The position numbers and the translations under genes were made by a program. This document shows, piece after piece, positions 46,694 through 55,864 of a stretch of DNA of 64,000 nucleotides. Source of the stretch: Odoribacter sp. AF15-53. GTDB lineage: Bacteria > Bacteroidota > Bacteroidia > Bacteroidales > Marinifilaceae. Positions within the stretch are counted from its first letter, which is position 1. Each line of letters opens with the position of its first letter. Under the pieces are notes generated by a model. The model worked only from the letters and a program-made list of their open reading frames with translations, ran no database searches and was not told where the DNA came from. Location of the stretch: assembly GCF_003479425.1 (NCBI RefSeq), contig NZ_QUHC01000006.1:1-64000 (forward strand), read 5' to 3'.

Positions 46694-47776
46694 ATGGACA
46701 GACTAAAGAAAATCTACGAAATGTTCGTATCAAGCGGGGATTTTGTCTCCGCAACACCATACGGCTCTGGCCATATCAACGACACCTATCTGGTGAAAGT
46801 AGACGAGGATGTCGAGTATATCCTCCAACGAATTAACGGGAACGTCTTCAAAGATATCCCGAAACTGGTTCAAAACAAGGAACTGGTATGCGGGCATATC
46901 CGGAACCGGCTGCTCCGGCACAAGGTGAGCGACATCACCCGGAAATACATCACGTATTTCTACACGGACAAGGGAAAAGCCTATTATAAAGATTACGAGG
47001 GTAATTACTGGACGCTCTCGCTCTTTATCAAAGGTTCCAAAAGCTTTGATGTCATTCCCGATGCCCAGATCGCCTATCAGGTAGGAATCGGTTTTGGCGA
47101 ATTCGAGAACCGGATAGCGGATTTCGACGCGACCCTGCTTATCGAAACCATCCCGCTTTTCCACAACGTGCCCCGACGCCAGAGGGAGTTGCGAGAAGCC
47201 TTGGCAAAGGCAGAACCTGCTCGCATCGAGGCTAGCAAGGAACTACTGGATTACTTGAAAAAATTCGATCAGGAAATGCTCGAATTGCAACAAATGAAAG
47301 ACGAGGGAATCATCCCGCTCCGCGTGACACACAATGACACGAAGGCCAACAACCTCCTGTTCGACCGGAACGATCACCCGCTTTGCGTGATTGACCTAGA
47401 TACCGTTATGCCGGGAATCGTGCATTACGATTTCGGTGATGCCATCCGATCCGCGTGTAACACGGCCGGGGAAGAAACCCGGAATCTTGATGAAGTCGCT
47501 TTCAACATGAGTTACTTCGAGGCTTTCACCGCCGGATTCATGGAAAAAGCAAAACAACTCTTTACCCTTAAAGAGAAAAAGACGCTGGCCCGGGGATGCA
47601 CGCTGATGACCTACTTGCAAGCCGTACGCTTCCTGACGGATTACCTGGACGGGGATCATTATTACCCGATTACCTATCCCGAACACAACCTGCAACGAAC
47701 AAAAGTACAGGTGAAACTATTGCAGGACATGGAGGCACACTTCGACAAGATGAACCAATTCATTTTGAATCAATGA
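46694..47776 (+). CDS. APH-fold sugar kinase (N-acetylhexosamine 1-kinase-like)
   Basis: A cytoplasmic phosphotransferase of 360 residues. The aminoglycoside-phosphotransferase fold shows YGSGHINDTYLV (about 22-33), LQRINGNVF (about 44-52), the catalytic loop RVTHNDTKANNLLFD (about 214-228) and IDLDTVMPGIVHYDFGDAIRS (about 235-255). HNDTK-NN-L is close to the motif of bifidobacterial NahK, which phosphorylates GlcNAc/GalNAc at C1. The length (NahK is 359) agrees. With the nucleotidyltransferase before it this suggests salvage of free amino sugars into NDP-sugars. An AmgK-like role on MurNAc is an alternative. Confidence 0.75.
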   Translation: MDRLKKIYEMFVSSGDFVSATPYGSGHINDTYLVKVDEDVEYILQRINGNVFKDIPKLVQNKELVCGHIRNRLLRHKVSDITRKYITYFYTDKGKAYYKDYEGNYWTLSLFIKGSKSFDVIPDAQIAYQVGIGFGEFENRIADFDATLLIETIPLFHNVPRRQRELREALAKAEPARIEASKELLDYLKKFDQEMLELQQMKDEGIIPLRVTHNDTKANNLLFDRNDHPLCVIDLDTVMPGIVHYDFGDAIRSACNTAGEETRNLDEVAFNMSYFEAFTAGFMEKAKQLFTLKEKKTLARGCTLMTYLQAVRFLTDYLDGDHYYPITYPEHNLQRTKVQVKLLQDMEAHFDKMNQFILNQ

Positions 47777-47777
47777 T

Positions 47778-47811
47778 AAAAAAATGCCGGAATTACTTCC
47801 GGCATTTTTTT
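47778..47811. terminator. Bidirectional terminator
   Basis: A perfect stem ATGCCGGAA / TTCCGGCAT with a 4-base loop, A-run before and T-run after. It ends the kinase operon on the plus strand and the metal operon from the other side. Confidence 0.9.
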
Positions 47812-47830
47812 ATTCATCTATATATCTTGA

Positions 47831-48412
47831 TTATTTTTTCTTATTCTTGCAGCACTCGTCTGTTTTCCCGGTCTTGGAACAACAATTGTCTCCACATTTT
47901 CCTTCACATTTACTCTCTTTCGCATCCTTGTGATCTCCACATTTACCGCTGCATTGGTGATCCCCGGCTTTGTGAGCGCATCCCCCGGCACACGTGCCGC
48001 AATCTCCTTTACATCCCTCTTTTTTGTCACAGGCCTGACCTTTCTTATCGCAAGCACAAGCGTGTCCGGCTTTAGCCCCGTCTTTACAACATTTGTGTCC
48101 TTTAATCAAATTCCCGTCTTTATCACACATTCCCAAGACTTTCACGTCATGACGCTCGATAGCAGCTCTCAACGCCGCCACGGAATTCTTGTCCATACGG
48201 TAAGAGATCAACACGGTAGAATCTTTCATGTTTAACTTGTAATCCTTGATTCCTTTCTCGAAAGGCATGTCTTTATCCAACTTAGCCTTGCAGGAAGGAC
48301 AATGAATTCCCACTTTAAAAATAACCGTCGTATCTTTTTTAGCCTGGGCATTAACAGTTAAACCCATCATAACGAACACTACCAGCGTGAATAAGATTTT
48401 GATTGTTTTCAT
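47831..48412 (-). CDS. Exported HMA-domain protein with Cys-rich tail
   Basis: A secreted metal-binding protein of 193 residues. The start at 48412 gives the signal peptide MKTIKILFTLVVFVMMGLTVNAQ. Residues 28-95 are a heavy-metal-associated domain whose usual CxxC is CPSC at 38-41 (GIHCPSCKAKLDKDMP). The rest, about 95-193, has 18 Cys and many Lys, His and Gly in patterns such as CKGDCGTCAGGC and CEGKCGDNCC, like a metallothionein. It probably holds or passes on copper or a similar soft metal in the periplasm. It is the last gene of an operon with the TonB receptor and the HYC_CC_PP protein. Confidence 0.85.
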   Translation of the reverse strand: MKTIKILFTLVVFVMMGLTVNAQAKKDTTVIFKVGIHCPSCKAKLDKDMPFEKGIKDYKLNMKDSTVLISYRMDKNSVAALRAAIERHDVKVLGMCDKDGNLIKGHKCCKDGAKAGHACACDKKGQACDKKEGCKGDCGTCAGGCAHKAGDHQCSGKCGDHKDAKESKCEGKCGDNCCSKTGKTDECCKNKKK

Positions 48413-48470
48413 AGTAAACGTATTAATTGTTAGAAACATTGTTTTCAAAAGTAATTATTTTTTTCATTGA

Positions 48471-50759
48471 TTATTCTTTGCGATCCAAGGCAAATCTCAG
48501 ACCGATATAAAATTTACGTCCGTGAAGAGGTCCCCACACTTTAGACGAGTCGAACGTGTCGCTCCAAGGATTATGAGCGTTCACGATCGGGTTCTTTTGC
48601 GTGAAATCCCCGATATTCTCGCACCCGGCGTAAATACTCCACAAACGGAAATATTTTGTTACCTGCGCGTTCATAATCTGGAAATCATCAAAACGGGACG
48701 CAATCTTGTACTCCTCCGCGATACCACCTTGATCCGGCATCCGCCCGGAACCGTTGAACTGGGTCGTGAAATCGAATTGCCATTTCTTCAGATTCGTGAA
48801 ATAAGACAGGTTCACCAATCCCTTGTAACGGCTCGTCAGCGGCGTACGCTTCAAATTCCCGTTGATCGTGCTTTTCACGTCGTTATAACGATAAGCCAAC
48901 GTGGCTTCCAAGCGGGGAATTAACTCATACTTCACCTCCACCTGATAACAATTTGAATAAGACTTCCCGTCCAGATTATAGAAGTTCACCTTGTTATACG
49001 CCGTTTCGTTGTCAACCACGACTTGATCATTGAACTTGGTGTGATAATAATCAAGATTGATATTCAACGTGCGACCGAACACCTCGAACTTCCGGTTCAC
49101 GTTCGCCCCGAAATTCCAAGAATCCTCCATTTTCAAGTCATCCAGCAACCCCGGATTCTTACCCAATAGCTCACCGTTCACGTAAAAGTTGGCTGCTGAA
49201 GCTAACAAATAGCTATTCTCGGCCAAAATATTCGCCGTGCGCAACCCTCTCCCGAAAGTAGCCTTGATATTGGTAAACTCATCCGGCTTGTACATGATAT
49301 GAGCCCGGGGCGTCCATATACTCCCGAATATGTTATGATAGTCATAACGCAATCCCGCCATCAGGATAAAACGTTGATCCAGAAATTCTCCCGTGTACTG
49401 GAAAAAAGCCCCCGGAACACGCTCTTCCCGCTTCATGTTCACGAAATCGGTACTGAAATCATCCCCGTAGTTGAAAACCGGATCTCGAAAATCCTCGTCA
49501 TACTTGTCGTAATTAAAACTTAATCCGGCGGAATACATCTGTCCCGGGTTGTTCCCGAAAATAGACTGGTAAATATAATTCACGAACAAACTCTTCTGTC
49601 CGGCATTATACATCTTCGGGCCATAGTAAGAATCCTGCGTGTGGTCGGAATAATTCACCAGAATCGCCATACTCGTGTTCTCGTACTGGGGCATCAGGTA
49701 ACCTAATTTCAGGAAAGCCTCGTAACGACGGGTATCAATCCCGATCTTGTAAAGCCCGTACTTCTCGTCAACATGCGCATGTCCCCCGTGAGTCGTTTGT
49801 CCCCCGAGACGTTCCTCGTCGATAAACTTTCCCCCGAATTGCAGAAACCACGTGTCATCCTTGTATGCCCAACGATTCATCACGTTATACTGTGTTTTCT
49901 CGGGCATATCCACGAACCCGTCCTTATTCCCGTCGTGAGCCTCCTTCATCCAGTCACCGTGCAAAAGGAACATCGTGCTCCATTTGTCACTAAATTTTAT
50001 ACTGAAATTCGAATTCACCTCGTACATCCCCTCGTCGCTCACGAAAACATTAGCAGAAAGCAGTTCCGGATCGCGGGGTTTCTTATAATCCACGCTGATT
50101 TGCCCGGCCATGGACTCGTACCCGTTGATCACCGATCCCGTACCCTTCGACACGGAGATCGCAGACATCCAGGGTCCCGGAATATAAGTCAAACCGTACA
50201 AAGAAGCCAAACCCCGGAAATTAGGCATGTTCTCGGTCATCATCTGCACGTACTTCCCGGTAAGTCCCAATAACTGGATCTGTTTTGCCCCGGTCACCGC
50301 ATCAGCGTATGAAACGTCAACCGACGCGTTCGTCTCGAAACTTTCCCCCAGATTACAACAAGCCGCTTTACACAACTCTTCCCCCGTGATCAACTGCTCG
50401 ATCAACGGACGGTTCGTTGTCATCACCGTGCTTTGCTTGCGAGCCGCCACGCTCACTTCATCCAATTGCTCACCGGATCTCAAAGTACAGGTCACGAACT
50501 TATCCGTGGACTTCACGTCGATCGTGTCTGACTGGTACCCGATAAAACTAACGACTAACTTCCCTACTTTCTCCCATTTGATCTTAAATTCTCCATTGGC
50601 ATCCGAAACCGCACCTTTTGAAGTTCCAACCCAATAGACATTTGCCCCGGGTAAAGCGACTTCTCCATTCTCGGTCTCTTCCATGACACGTCCTTTAATG
50701 GTTTGAGCCTGCAAGCCTATCGAGGCGAATAAACACACGATTATAAAGAGATTTCTCAT
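48471..50759 (-). CDS. TonB-dependent receptor of the metal operon
   Basis: An outer membrane receptor of 762 residues. After the signal (MRNLFIIVCLFASIGLQAQ) comes a CarboxypepD_reg-like domain (about 20-95), then the plug with LCKAACCNLGESFETNASVDVSYADAVTGAKQIQLLGL (about 128-166) and the barrel, ending RKFYIGLRFALDRKE. The Cys-Cys pair in the plug could bind a soft metal. Genes for an HMA protein and a HYC_CC_PP protein on both sides support uptake of copper or a copper carrier; the ligand is inferred from neighbours. Confidence 0.88.
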   Translation of the reverse strand: MRNLFIIVCLFASIGLQAQTIKGRVMEETENGEVALPGANVYWVGTSKGAVSDANGEFKIKWEKVGKLVVSFIGYQSDTIDVKSTDKFVTCTLRSGEQLDEVSVAARKQSTVMTTNRPLIEQLITGEELCKAACCNLGESFETNASVDVSYADAVTGAKQIQLLGLTGKYVQMMTENMPNFRGLASLYGLTYIPGPWMSAISVSKGTGSVINGYESMAGQISVDYKKPRDPELLSANVFVSDEGMYEVNSNFSIKFSDKWSTMFLLHGDWMKEAHDGNKDGFVDMPEKTQYNVMNRWAYKDDTWFLQFGGKFIDEERLGGQTTHGGHAHVDEKYGLYKIGIDTRRYEAFLKLGYLMPQYENTSMAILVNYSDHTQDSYYGPKMYNAGQKSLFVNYIYQSIFGNNPGQMYSAGLSFNYDKYDEDFRDPVFNYGDDFSTDFVNMKREERVPGAFFQYTGEFLDQRFILMAGLRYDYHNIFGSIWTPRAHIMYKPDEFTNIKATFGRGLRTANILAENSYLLASAANFYVNGELLGKNPGLLDDLKMEDSWNFGANVNRKFEVFGRTLNINLDYYHTKFNDQVVVDNETAYNKVNFYNLDGKSYSNCYQVEVKYELIPRLEATLAYRYNDVKSTINGNLKRTPLTSRYKGLVNLSYFTNLKKWQFDFTTQFNGSGRMPDQGGIAEEYKIASRFDDFQIMNAQVTKYFRLWSIYAGCENIGDFTQKNPIVNAHNPWSDTFDSSKVWGPLHGRKFYIGLRFALDRKE

Positions 50760-50923
50760 ATAATTTCCACAATTGATTAAATTTTAATATACACGCACAA
50801 CAAGATATCAAAAAGCATTTGCTTCTTTCATGAAGGTAATTCCCACACGTACCACAAGCTATCGAATTCTCATCACACGAGAACACGAGAGGAACGACCT
50901 TCCTTTCACGGACAAAAATTTAA

Positions 50924-51346
50924 TCAACAACGGAAAATACATAGCACCTCCAAAGGCGGAGAAGTATCTATGTATACAAAGGAAGAATTAAAAGATTTGA
51001 CATTTGAATTTTCGTCACAGGCAAACAACGTCATAACATCACACGCCTGTTCCATATCATTAAACTGAATCTCGAAATGAGAGGCAGCCCAATCTCCGGA
51101 CACCTTATAAAACGTATGTTCTTGCTTCGCGTTATCACAATTTTTCTTGTGAGCATTATGACACGCATGACAACAAGCACACCCATGCTGACACGGGCAC
51201 GGGACATCAGCAGGAATAACCATCACGTGCAAATAAGATTCCTGACAACGATGACAGTACACCTTAGTTACATTCACTCCTACCGTACCTAATAAAAAGG
51301 TAAACAGTAATAATAGAGCCGGAATATTTAATTTTCTCTGCTTCAT
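50924..51346 (-). CDS. HYC_CC_PP family small membrane or exported protein
   Basis: A protein of 140 residues, first gene of the metal operon. The start at 51346 gives a hydrophobic N-terminus (IPALLLLFTFLLGTVGVNV). It has the family marks: VYCHRCQE (about 29-36), CACCHACHNAHKKNC (about 56-70), and SPPLEVLCIFRC at the end. The family is named for HYC, CC and PP. The Cys/His-rich middle fits metal binding. The TonB receptor gene starts 164 bases later on the same strand. Confidence 0.75.
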   Translation of the reverse strand: MKQRKLNIPALLLLFTFLLGTVGVNVTKVYCHRCQESYLHVMVIPADVPCPCQHGCACCHACHNAHKKNCDNAKQEHTFYKVSGDWAASHFEIQFNDMEQACDVMTLFACDENSNVKSFNSSFVYIDTSPPLEVLCIFRC

Positions 51347-51352
51347 TGTTTG

Positions 51353-51360
51353 CAAAAATA
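51353..51360 (-). promoter_or_regulatory. -7 box of the metal operon
   Basis: The minus strand reads TATTTTTG, a match to TAnnTTTG, only 6 bases before the ATG at 51346, which would mean a leaderless or nearly leaderless message, or a start slightly further in. No TTG lies at 19 bases. Confidence 0.35.
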
Positions 51361-51522
51361 AAACATTTTTCAAATACTGAACCCTCGAAATATAGCATTA
51401 ACAATTTATTAACGGTTTTTTTTACCCGAAATTCCTCTTCCCGATGTAAAAAATAGAAAAAAAGTATTACTTTCGAACTTCATAAATTAAGATGTAGATT
51501 ATTTATATCATTCCAACAAGCT

Positions 51523-52683
51523 ATGAGAAAAATACTATTACTTGGACTACTTGTAGTTCTTATCGCATCCTGTAGTGAAAAGACAAATGTCGAAATTATA
51601 GGAGCAATCAAAGATGCAGCCAACACGAAAGTATACCTGGAACAAATTGATGTAAGTTCAAGGACAACAATCGATTCTACGAAAATTAACAAAAACGGGG
51701 AATTCAAATTCAAACTCAACGTTGAACTCCCGACATTCTATGCCCTAAGATTTTCTAACAACGAACAGGTCACGGTTATCGCCAGCCCGGACGAAAAACT
51801 TGAAATCAGCGGGACCTTGAACGACATCAAGAATAACTATTGGGTTGACGGTTCCGAGAACTCGTTATGGATAAAACTGCTCAATTTCCAGATTGCCCGC
51901 ACAAATACCTTGACGGACTCGCTAAAAACAGCTTACCAGGCTTTCCCGAAAGAAGCCGCGTATGACGCCCAACGCCAAGAATATGCCAAGGCGTGGGAAG
52001 AAGCCGTGAATAAACAAATTAACTTTACACGGGATTTCATCATCAAACACGCGACATCCCCGGCATCTTACTATGCTCTTTATCAAAAAATTGGTGATAA
52101 CATGGGAGTTATGGACGAATTCGAAGACTTGCACTACTTCAAAGTTGTAGCTTCATCTTTAACCGCCCTTTACCCCGAATCACAATACACGAAAGCCATC
52201 ATGAATCATTTGAAACAAATATCCAAAGCTATCCGCAACCAACAACTGGCTGCCGTGATCAATAACACGGAAGGATCTCTACCGGATATTAATTTACCCG
52301 ATGCCAACGGTAAACTCGTTTCATTGAACTCGCTCAAATCAAAACTCATCGTGCTTGATTTCGGCTTGATCACGGTCAAAGAGAGTCAGGAATACATTAA
52401 CCAGATGAAAGCCGTGTACGACAAATTCAAAAACCGGGGAGTAGAAATATACATGGTATGCCTCGACAAGAGCAAGTTGTTTTGGGAAGACGCTGTAAAA
52501 CAAAACAAGATCAACTGGATTTGCGTATGGGATGAAGGAGCGTTACAGAGTCGGGCTGCCGCAACCTGGAACGTGAAAACAATCCCGGCAAACTATATCA
52601 TTAACCAGAAAAAAGAAATTGTCGGTAAAAACTTGTACGGAAGTCGTTTGGAAGATCGTTTGAATGACTTGTTGAAAAAATAA
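51523..52683 (+). CDS. TlpA-like lipoprotein lacking the CxxC active site
   Basis: A lipoprotein of 386 residues (lipobox LIASC, Cys17). A DUF4369 domain (about 22-110) and a helical middle precede a thioredoxin-like domain from about 250. Where active members have WCxxC, this one reads VLDFGLITVKESQEYI (about 276-291), with no Cys. TIPANYIINQKKEIVGKNL with the cis-Pro is kept. So the fold is present but redox activity is not expected. Compare the active protein at 26859. The lpxH gene follows after 24 bases. Confidence 0.8.
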   Translation: MRKILLLGLLVVLIASCSEKTNVEIIGAIKDAANTKVYLEQIDVSSRTTIDSTKINKNGEFKFKLNVELPTFYALRFSNNEQVTVIASPDEKLEISGTLNDIKNNYWVDGSENSLWIKLLNFQIARTNTLTDSLKTAYQAFPKEAAYDAQRQEYAKAWEEAVNKQINFTRDFIIKHATSPASYYALYQKIGDNMGVMDEFEDLHYFKVVASSLTALYPESQYTKAIMNHLKQISKAIRNQQLAAVINNTEGSLPDINLPDANGKLVSLNSLKSKLIVLDFGLITVKESQEYINQMKAVYDKFKNRGVEIYMVCLDKSKLFWEDAVKQNKINWICVWDEGALQSRAAATWNVKTIPANYIINQKKEIVGKNLYGSRLEDRLNDLLKK

Positions 52684-52707
52684 TTATTATAGAACGAACA
52701 TATCATC

Positions 52708-53469
52708 ATGCAGGGTAAGAAGGTTTATTTTCTTTCAGACGCTCACTTGGGAGCCAAACTATTGAAAAATAATCGGGAGAGAGAAATTATGCTCGTGGAG
52801 TTCTTGCAAGGCATCAAACCGGATTGCACGGAACTTTACCTGCTTGGCGATATGTTCGATTTCTGGTTCGAGTACAAATATGTCGTACCTAAAGGACACG
52901 TGCGCTTTCTGGCAGAATTAGCCAACTTTACCGATCAGGGAATTAAAGTACATTTTTTCACAGGAAATCATGACATCTGGGCCTTTGATTACCTGGCAAA
53001 AGAATGTGGCGTTATCCTGCACACGTCCATGCTCGAAACTATGATAAACGGTAAATCTTTTCTCATCGGACACGGTGATGGCCTGAATCCGAACGATAAA
53101 GGTTACATTTTTCTGCGTAACGCATTTCACAACCGTTTCCTGCAAAAATGTTTCCGTTTCATCCATCCCGATTGGGGAATCGCCTTGGCCAACAAGTGGT
53201 CGTCCCATTCCCGCCTGAAAGAAAACGGGCAAATCGAAGCCAAGGGTTACTTGGGTGATGATAAAGAGGAAATCGTCCTGTATTGTCGTAACATCCTGAA
53301 AGAACGACACGTGGATTACTTCATTTTCGGACATCGCCATTTACCCCTCAACCTTGAACTCCAACCCGACAGTCATTACGTTAACACCGGCGACTGGATT
53401 ACCCATTTCACTTATGCCATGTTTGACGGGGAAAAAGTTTCTTTAGAAAAAATAGAACGCAAGAAATAA
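52708..53469 (+). CDS. lpxH: UDP-2,3-diacylglucosamine diphosphatase
   Basis: A metallophosphoesterase of 253 residues that cuts UDP-2,3-diacylglucosamine to lipid X in lipid A synthesis, at the inner membrane. The five metal-binding motifs are present in order: SDAHLGA (about 10-16), LLGDMFDFWFEYK (about 46-58), FTGNHDIWAF (about 90-99), IGHGDGLNP (about 125-133) and FGHRHLPL (about 210-217). The length is typical. Together with waaA (7176) and gmhA (55865) it belongs to LPS synthesis. Confidence 0.9.
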   Translation: MQGKKVYFLSDAHLGAKLLKNNREREIMLVEFLQGIKPDCTELYLLGDMFDFWFEYKYVVPKGHVRFLAELANFTDQGIKVHFFTGNHDIWAFDYLAKECGVILHTSMLETMINGKSFLIGHGDGLNPNDKGYIFLRNAFHNRFLQKCFRFIHPDWGIALANKWSSHSRLKENGQIEAKGYLGDDKEEIVLYCRNILKERHVDYFIFGHRHLPLNLELQPDSHYVNTGDWITHFTYAMFDGEKVSLEKIERKK

Positions 53470-53542
53470 AGTATTTCGCATTGCTTTCAACCGAAATAAT
53501 CTTAACTTACATGCCTGTATGTGAAACATAAGAGCAGGTAAT

Positions 53543-55078
53543 ATGTTAGTTAAGATTTTTGGAGGTGCCGTGTACGGGATCAACGCCCTAACCATCACGA
53601 TCGAGGTAAACATTCTCTGGGGAGCTAAATTCATTATCGTGGGATTACCGGACAATGCGGTAAAAGAAAGCCAACAACGTATCGATTCCGCCCTTCGGGA
53701 AATCGGGTTAAAGATACCGGGCAAACGGGTAATCATCAACATGGCCCCCGCCGACGTGAAAAAAGAAGGTTCGGCGTATGACCTGCCTATCGCTATCGGC
53801 ATTCTGGCTGCCAATGAACAACTTCCTACCCCCCAACTGGATAAATATATTATCATGGGCGAACTCTCGCTGGACGGTAGCCTGCAAGCGGTAAAAGGTG
53901 TTCTTCCCATTGCCATACATGCTAAAAAAGAGGGTTTCAAGGGAATCCTCCTACCCTACCAGAATGCAAATGAAGCCGCCGTGGTTCAAGATTTCGAAGT
54001 TTATGGTTTCCACCACCTCAAAGAAGTCATTGCCTTTCTGAAACAGGAACAATCATTCTCTCCCGTGTCTTTCGACCGGGAAGCCATGAAATCATTCCCC
54101 GACAACGACCTACTCGATTTCAAAGATGTAAAAGGTCAGGAAAATGTGAAACGGGCCTTGGAAATCGCCGCTGCCGGGGGGCACAACATGATCATGATCG
54201 GTTCGCCCGGCTCCGGGAAAACCATGTTAGCCCGAAGACTTCCCACGATTCTCCCACCCATGACGATCGAAGAGGCACTGGAAACGACAAAAATACATTC
54301 CGTCGCCGGGAAAATCCAAAGCGATCATTCGTTAATCACGGCCCGCCCCTTCCGCTCGCCGCATCATACCATATCGGATATAGCCTTGATCGGTGGCGGT
54401 TCATGGCCCCAACCGGGAGAAATCTCTCTGGCACATAATGGAATTCTTTTTCTAGACGAATTGCCAGAATTTCGCAGAGCCGTACTGGAAGTCCTACGTC
54501 AACCCCTTGAAGATCGGGCTATCACGATCAGCCGGGCCAAATTTAGCGTGGAATACCCCGCCAATATCATGCTCATCGCCTCCATGAACCCGTGTCCCTG
54601 CGGCTATTACAATCATCCGACAAAGGAGTGTTCATGTCCCCCGGGGTCCGTGCAAAAATATCTTTCAAGAATTTCCGGCCCGTTACTTGATCGTATCGAC
54701 ATACACACAGAAGTTATTCCCGTGGAACTGGATAAGATCACAAGTTCTGCAGACAGCGAACCGAGTGCCGTAATCCGGACACGAGTTATCGAAGCCCGTG
54801 CCATCCAGACCGCACGTTTTCAAAAACATCCCGGCATCTATTGTAATGCCCAGATGACCTCTCCCTTACTAAAAAAATATTGTCCTTTGGATGATAAATG
54901 CGTGTCTCTACTCAAAATAGCCATGCAACGTTTCGGCCTTTCCGCCCGGGCCTATGACCGCATCATAAAACTATCCCGCACGATAGCCGACCTCGATCAC
55001 AACGATAAAATAAAACCGGAATACATCGCCGAAGCTATTCAATACCGTAGCCTCGACCGGGAAGGATGGGGAGGATGA
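53543..55078 (+). CDS. YifB/ComM family magnesium-chelatase-like AAA+ ATPase
   Basis: A protein of 511 residues. The N-terminal part (about 1-170) is a Lon-protease-like fold with NMAPADVKKEGSAYDLPIAIGIL. The AAA+ part has Walker A GSPGSGKT (220-227), Walker B ILFLDELPEF (about 300-309) and the Cys-rich insertion MNPCPCGYYNHPTKECSCP (about 350-370), followed by a Mg-chelatase C-domain (SARAYDRIIKLSRTIADLDHNDKI). ComM in Vibrio helps branch migration during natural transformation. It is convergent with ppa across a long AT-rich hairpin. Confidence 0.93.
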   Translation: MLVKIFGGAVYGINALTITIEVNILWGAKFIIVGLPDNAVKESQQRIDSALREIGLKIPGKRVIINMAPADVKKEGSAYDLPIAIGILAANEQLPTPQLDKYIIMGELSLDGSLQAVKGVLPIAIHAKKEGFKGILLPYQNANEAAVVQDFEVYGFHHLKEVIAFLKQEQSFSPVSFDREAMKSFPDNDLLDFKDVKGQENVKRALEIAAAGGHNMIMIGSPGSGKTMLARRLPTILPPMTIEEALETTKIHSVAGKIQSDHSLITARPFRSPHHTISDIALIGGGSWPQPGEISLAHNGILFLDELPEFRRAVLEVLRQPLEDRAITISRAKFSVEYPANIMLIASMNPCPCGYYNHPTKECSCPPGSVQKYLSRISGPLLDRIDIHTEVIPVELDKITSSADSEPSAVIRTRVIEARAIQTARFQKHPGIYCNAQMTSPLLKKYCPLDDKCVSLLKIAMQRFGLSARAYDRIIKLSRTIADLDHNDKIKPEYIAEAIQYRSLDREGWGG

Positions 55079-55084
55079 ATAAGA

Positions 55085-55154
55085 TAAAAGTTAAAAACTA
55101 AAAGATAAAAGTTGATTACTCCCTTAACTTTTATCTTTTAGTTTTTAACTTTTA
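55085..55154. repeat. 29-bp perfect AT-rich inverted repeat between yifB and ppa
   Basis: The left arm (55085-55113) is the exact complement of the right arm (55126-55154), with a 12-base loop. The arms are made only of blocks such as AAAAGTT, AAAAACT and AAAAGAT, i.e. a degenerate 7-8 base period. It lies between convergent genes and can act as a terminator in both directions. Confidence 0.85.
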
Positions 55155-55160
55155 GTTTTC

Positions 55161-55832
55161 TCAAACCCGGCTTAGAATATCTTCCAAGCCTTGGAAGTGA
55201 TTTTTATAATCTTCGGCACTTCGGCGAATGACCTCGTAGGCCTCTTCTTTATTATACACGTGAGTAATTTCCGTACGACGTTCCTCACCCGGAAGATCCT
55301 TGTATGTCAGGAAATAGTGTCTCAAACGATCAATTACCACATGCGGTAACTCGGAAATATCATTATAGATACTGTACGTGGCGTCATGTTTCAAGACGGC
55401 AATAATCTTATCATCCGCCTCGTTCTTATCCAGCATCCTAAACCCACCGATCGGACGTACTTCCGCGATAATATCCCCGTGAGAGATTGTTTTCTCCGTT
55501 AGGACACAAATATCAAGCGGGTCGCCATCCCCGTGAATATCCGCAAGTTGCGTTTGTGCCATACAAAATTCGGCAACTAGATCACCACAATACGTCTGTG
55601 GTAAGAAACCATATAGCGCAGGAACCACGTTTGAATACTTCTGCGGACGATCTATCTTTATATACCCACTAACTTTATCCAATTCATACTTCACCGTGTC
55701 TGTCGGCACCATTTCTATAAACGCGGTAACCACAGCTGGAGCATCCGTCCCGATATCCAAACCATGCCACGGATGTGACTTGTACCTCAACCCCATCAAT
55801 CGGGCAATCGGGTCATTAATTTTATTTCCCAT
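55161..55832 (-). CDS. ppa: Inorganic pyrophosphatase (family I)
   Basis: A soluble enzyme of 223 residues that hydrolyses pyrophosphate to phosphate. The signature DIHGDGDPLDICVL (about 97-110) carries the Mg-binding Asp residues, with the substrate site motif YKSHPWHG near the start, KYELDKVSGYIKIDRP (about 47-62) and an HVYNKEEAYEVIRRS tail. The form is the longer Bacteroidetes one. It heads a run of minus-strand genes toward gmhA, with 32 bases between. Confidence 0.93.
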   Translation of the reverse strand: MGNKINDPIARLMGLRYKSHPWHGLDIGTDAPAVVTAFIEMVPTDTVKYELDKVSGYIKIDRPQKYSNVVPALYGFLPQTYCGDLVAEFCMAQTQLADIHGDGDPLDICVLTEKTISHGDIIAEVRPIGGFRMLDKNEADDKIIAVLKHDATYSIYNDISELPHVVIDRLRHYFLTYKDLPGEERRTEITHVYNKEEAYEVIRRSAEDYKNHFQGLEDILSRV

Positions 55833-55864
55833 AATTTATTTTATTAAAAAATCATACACCTCTT

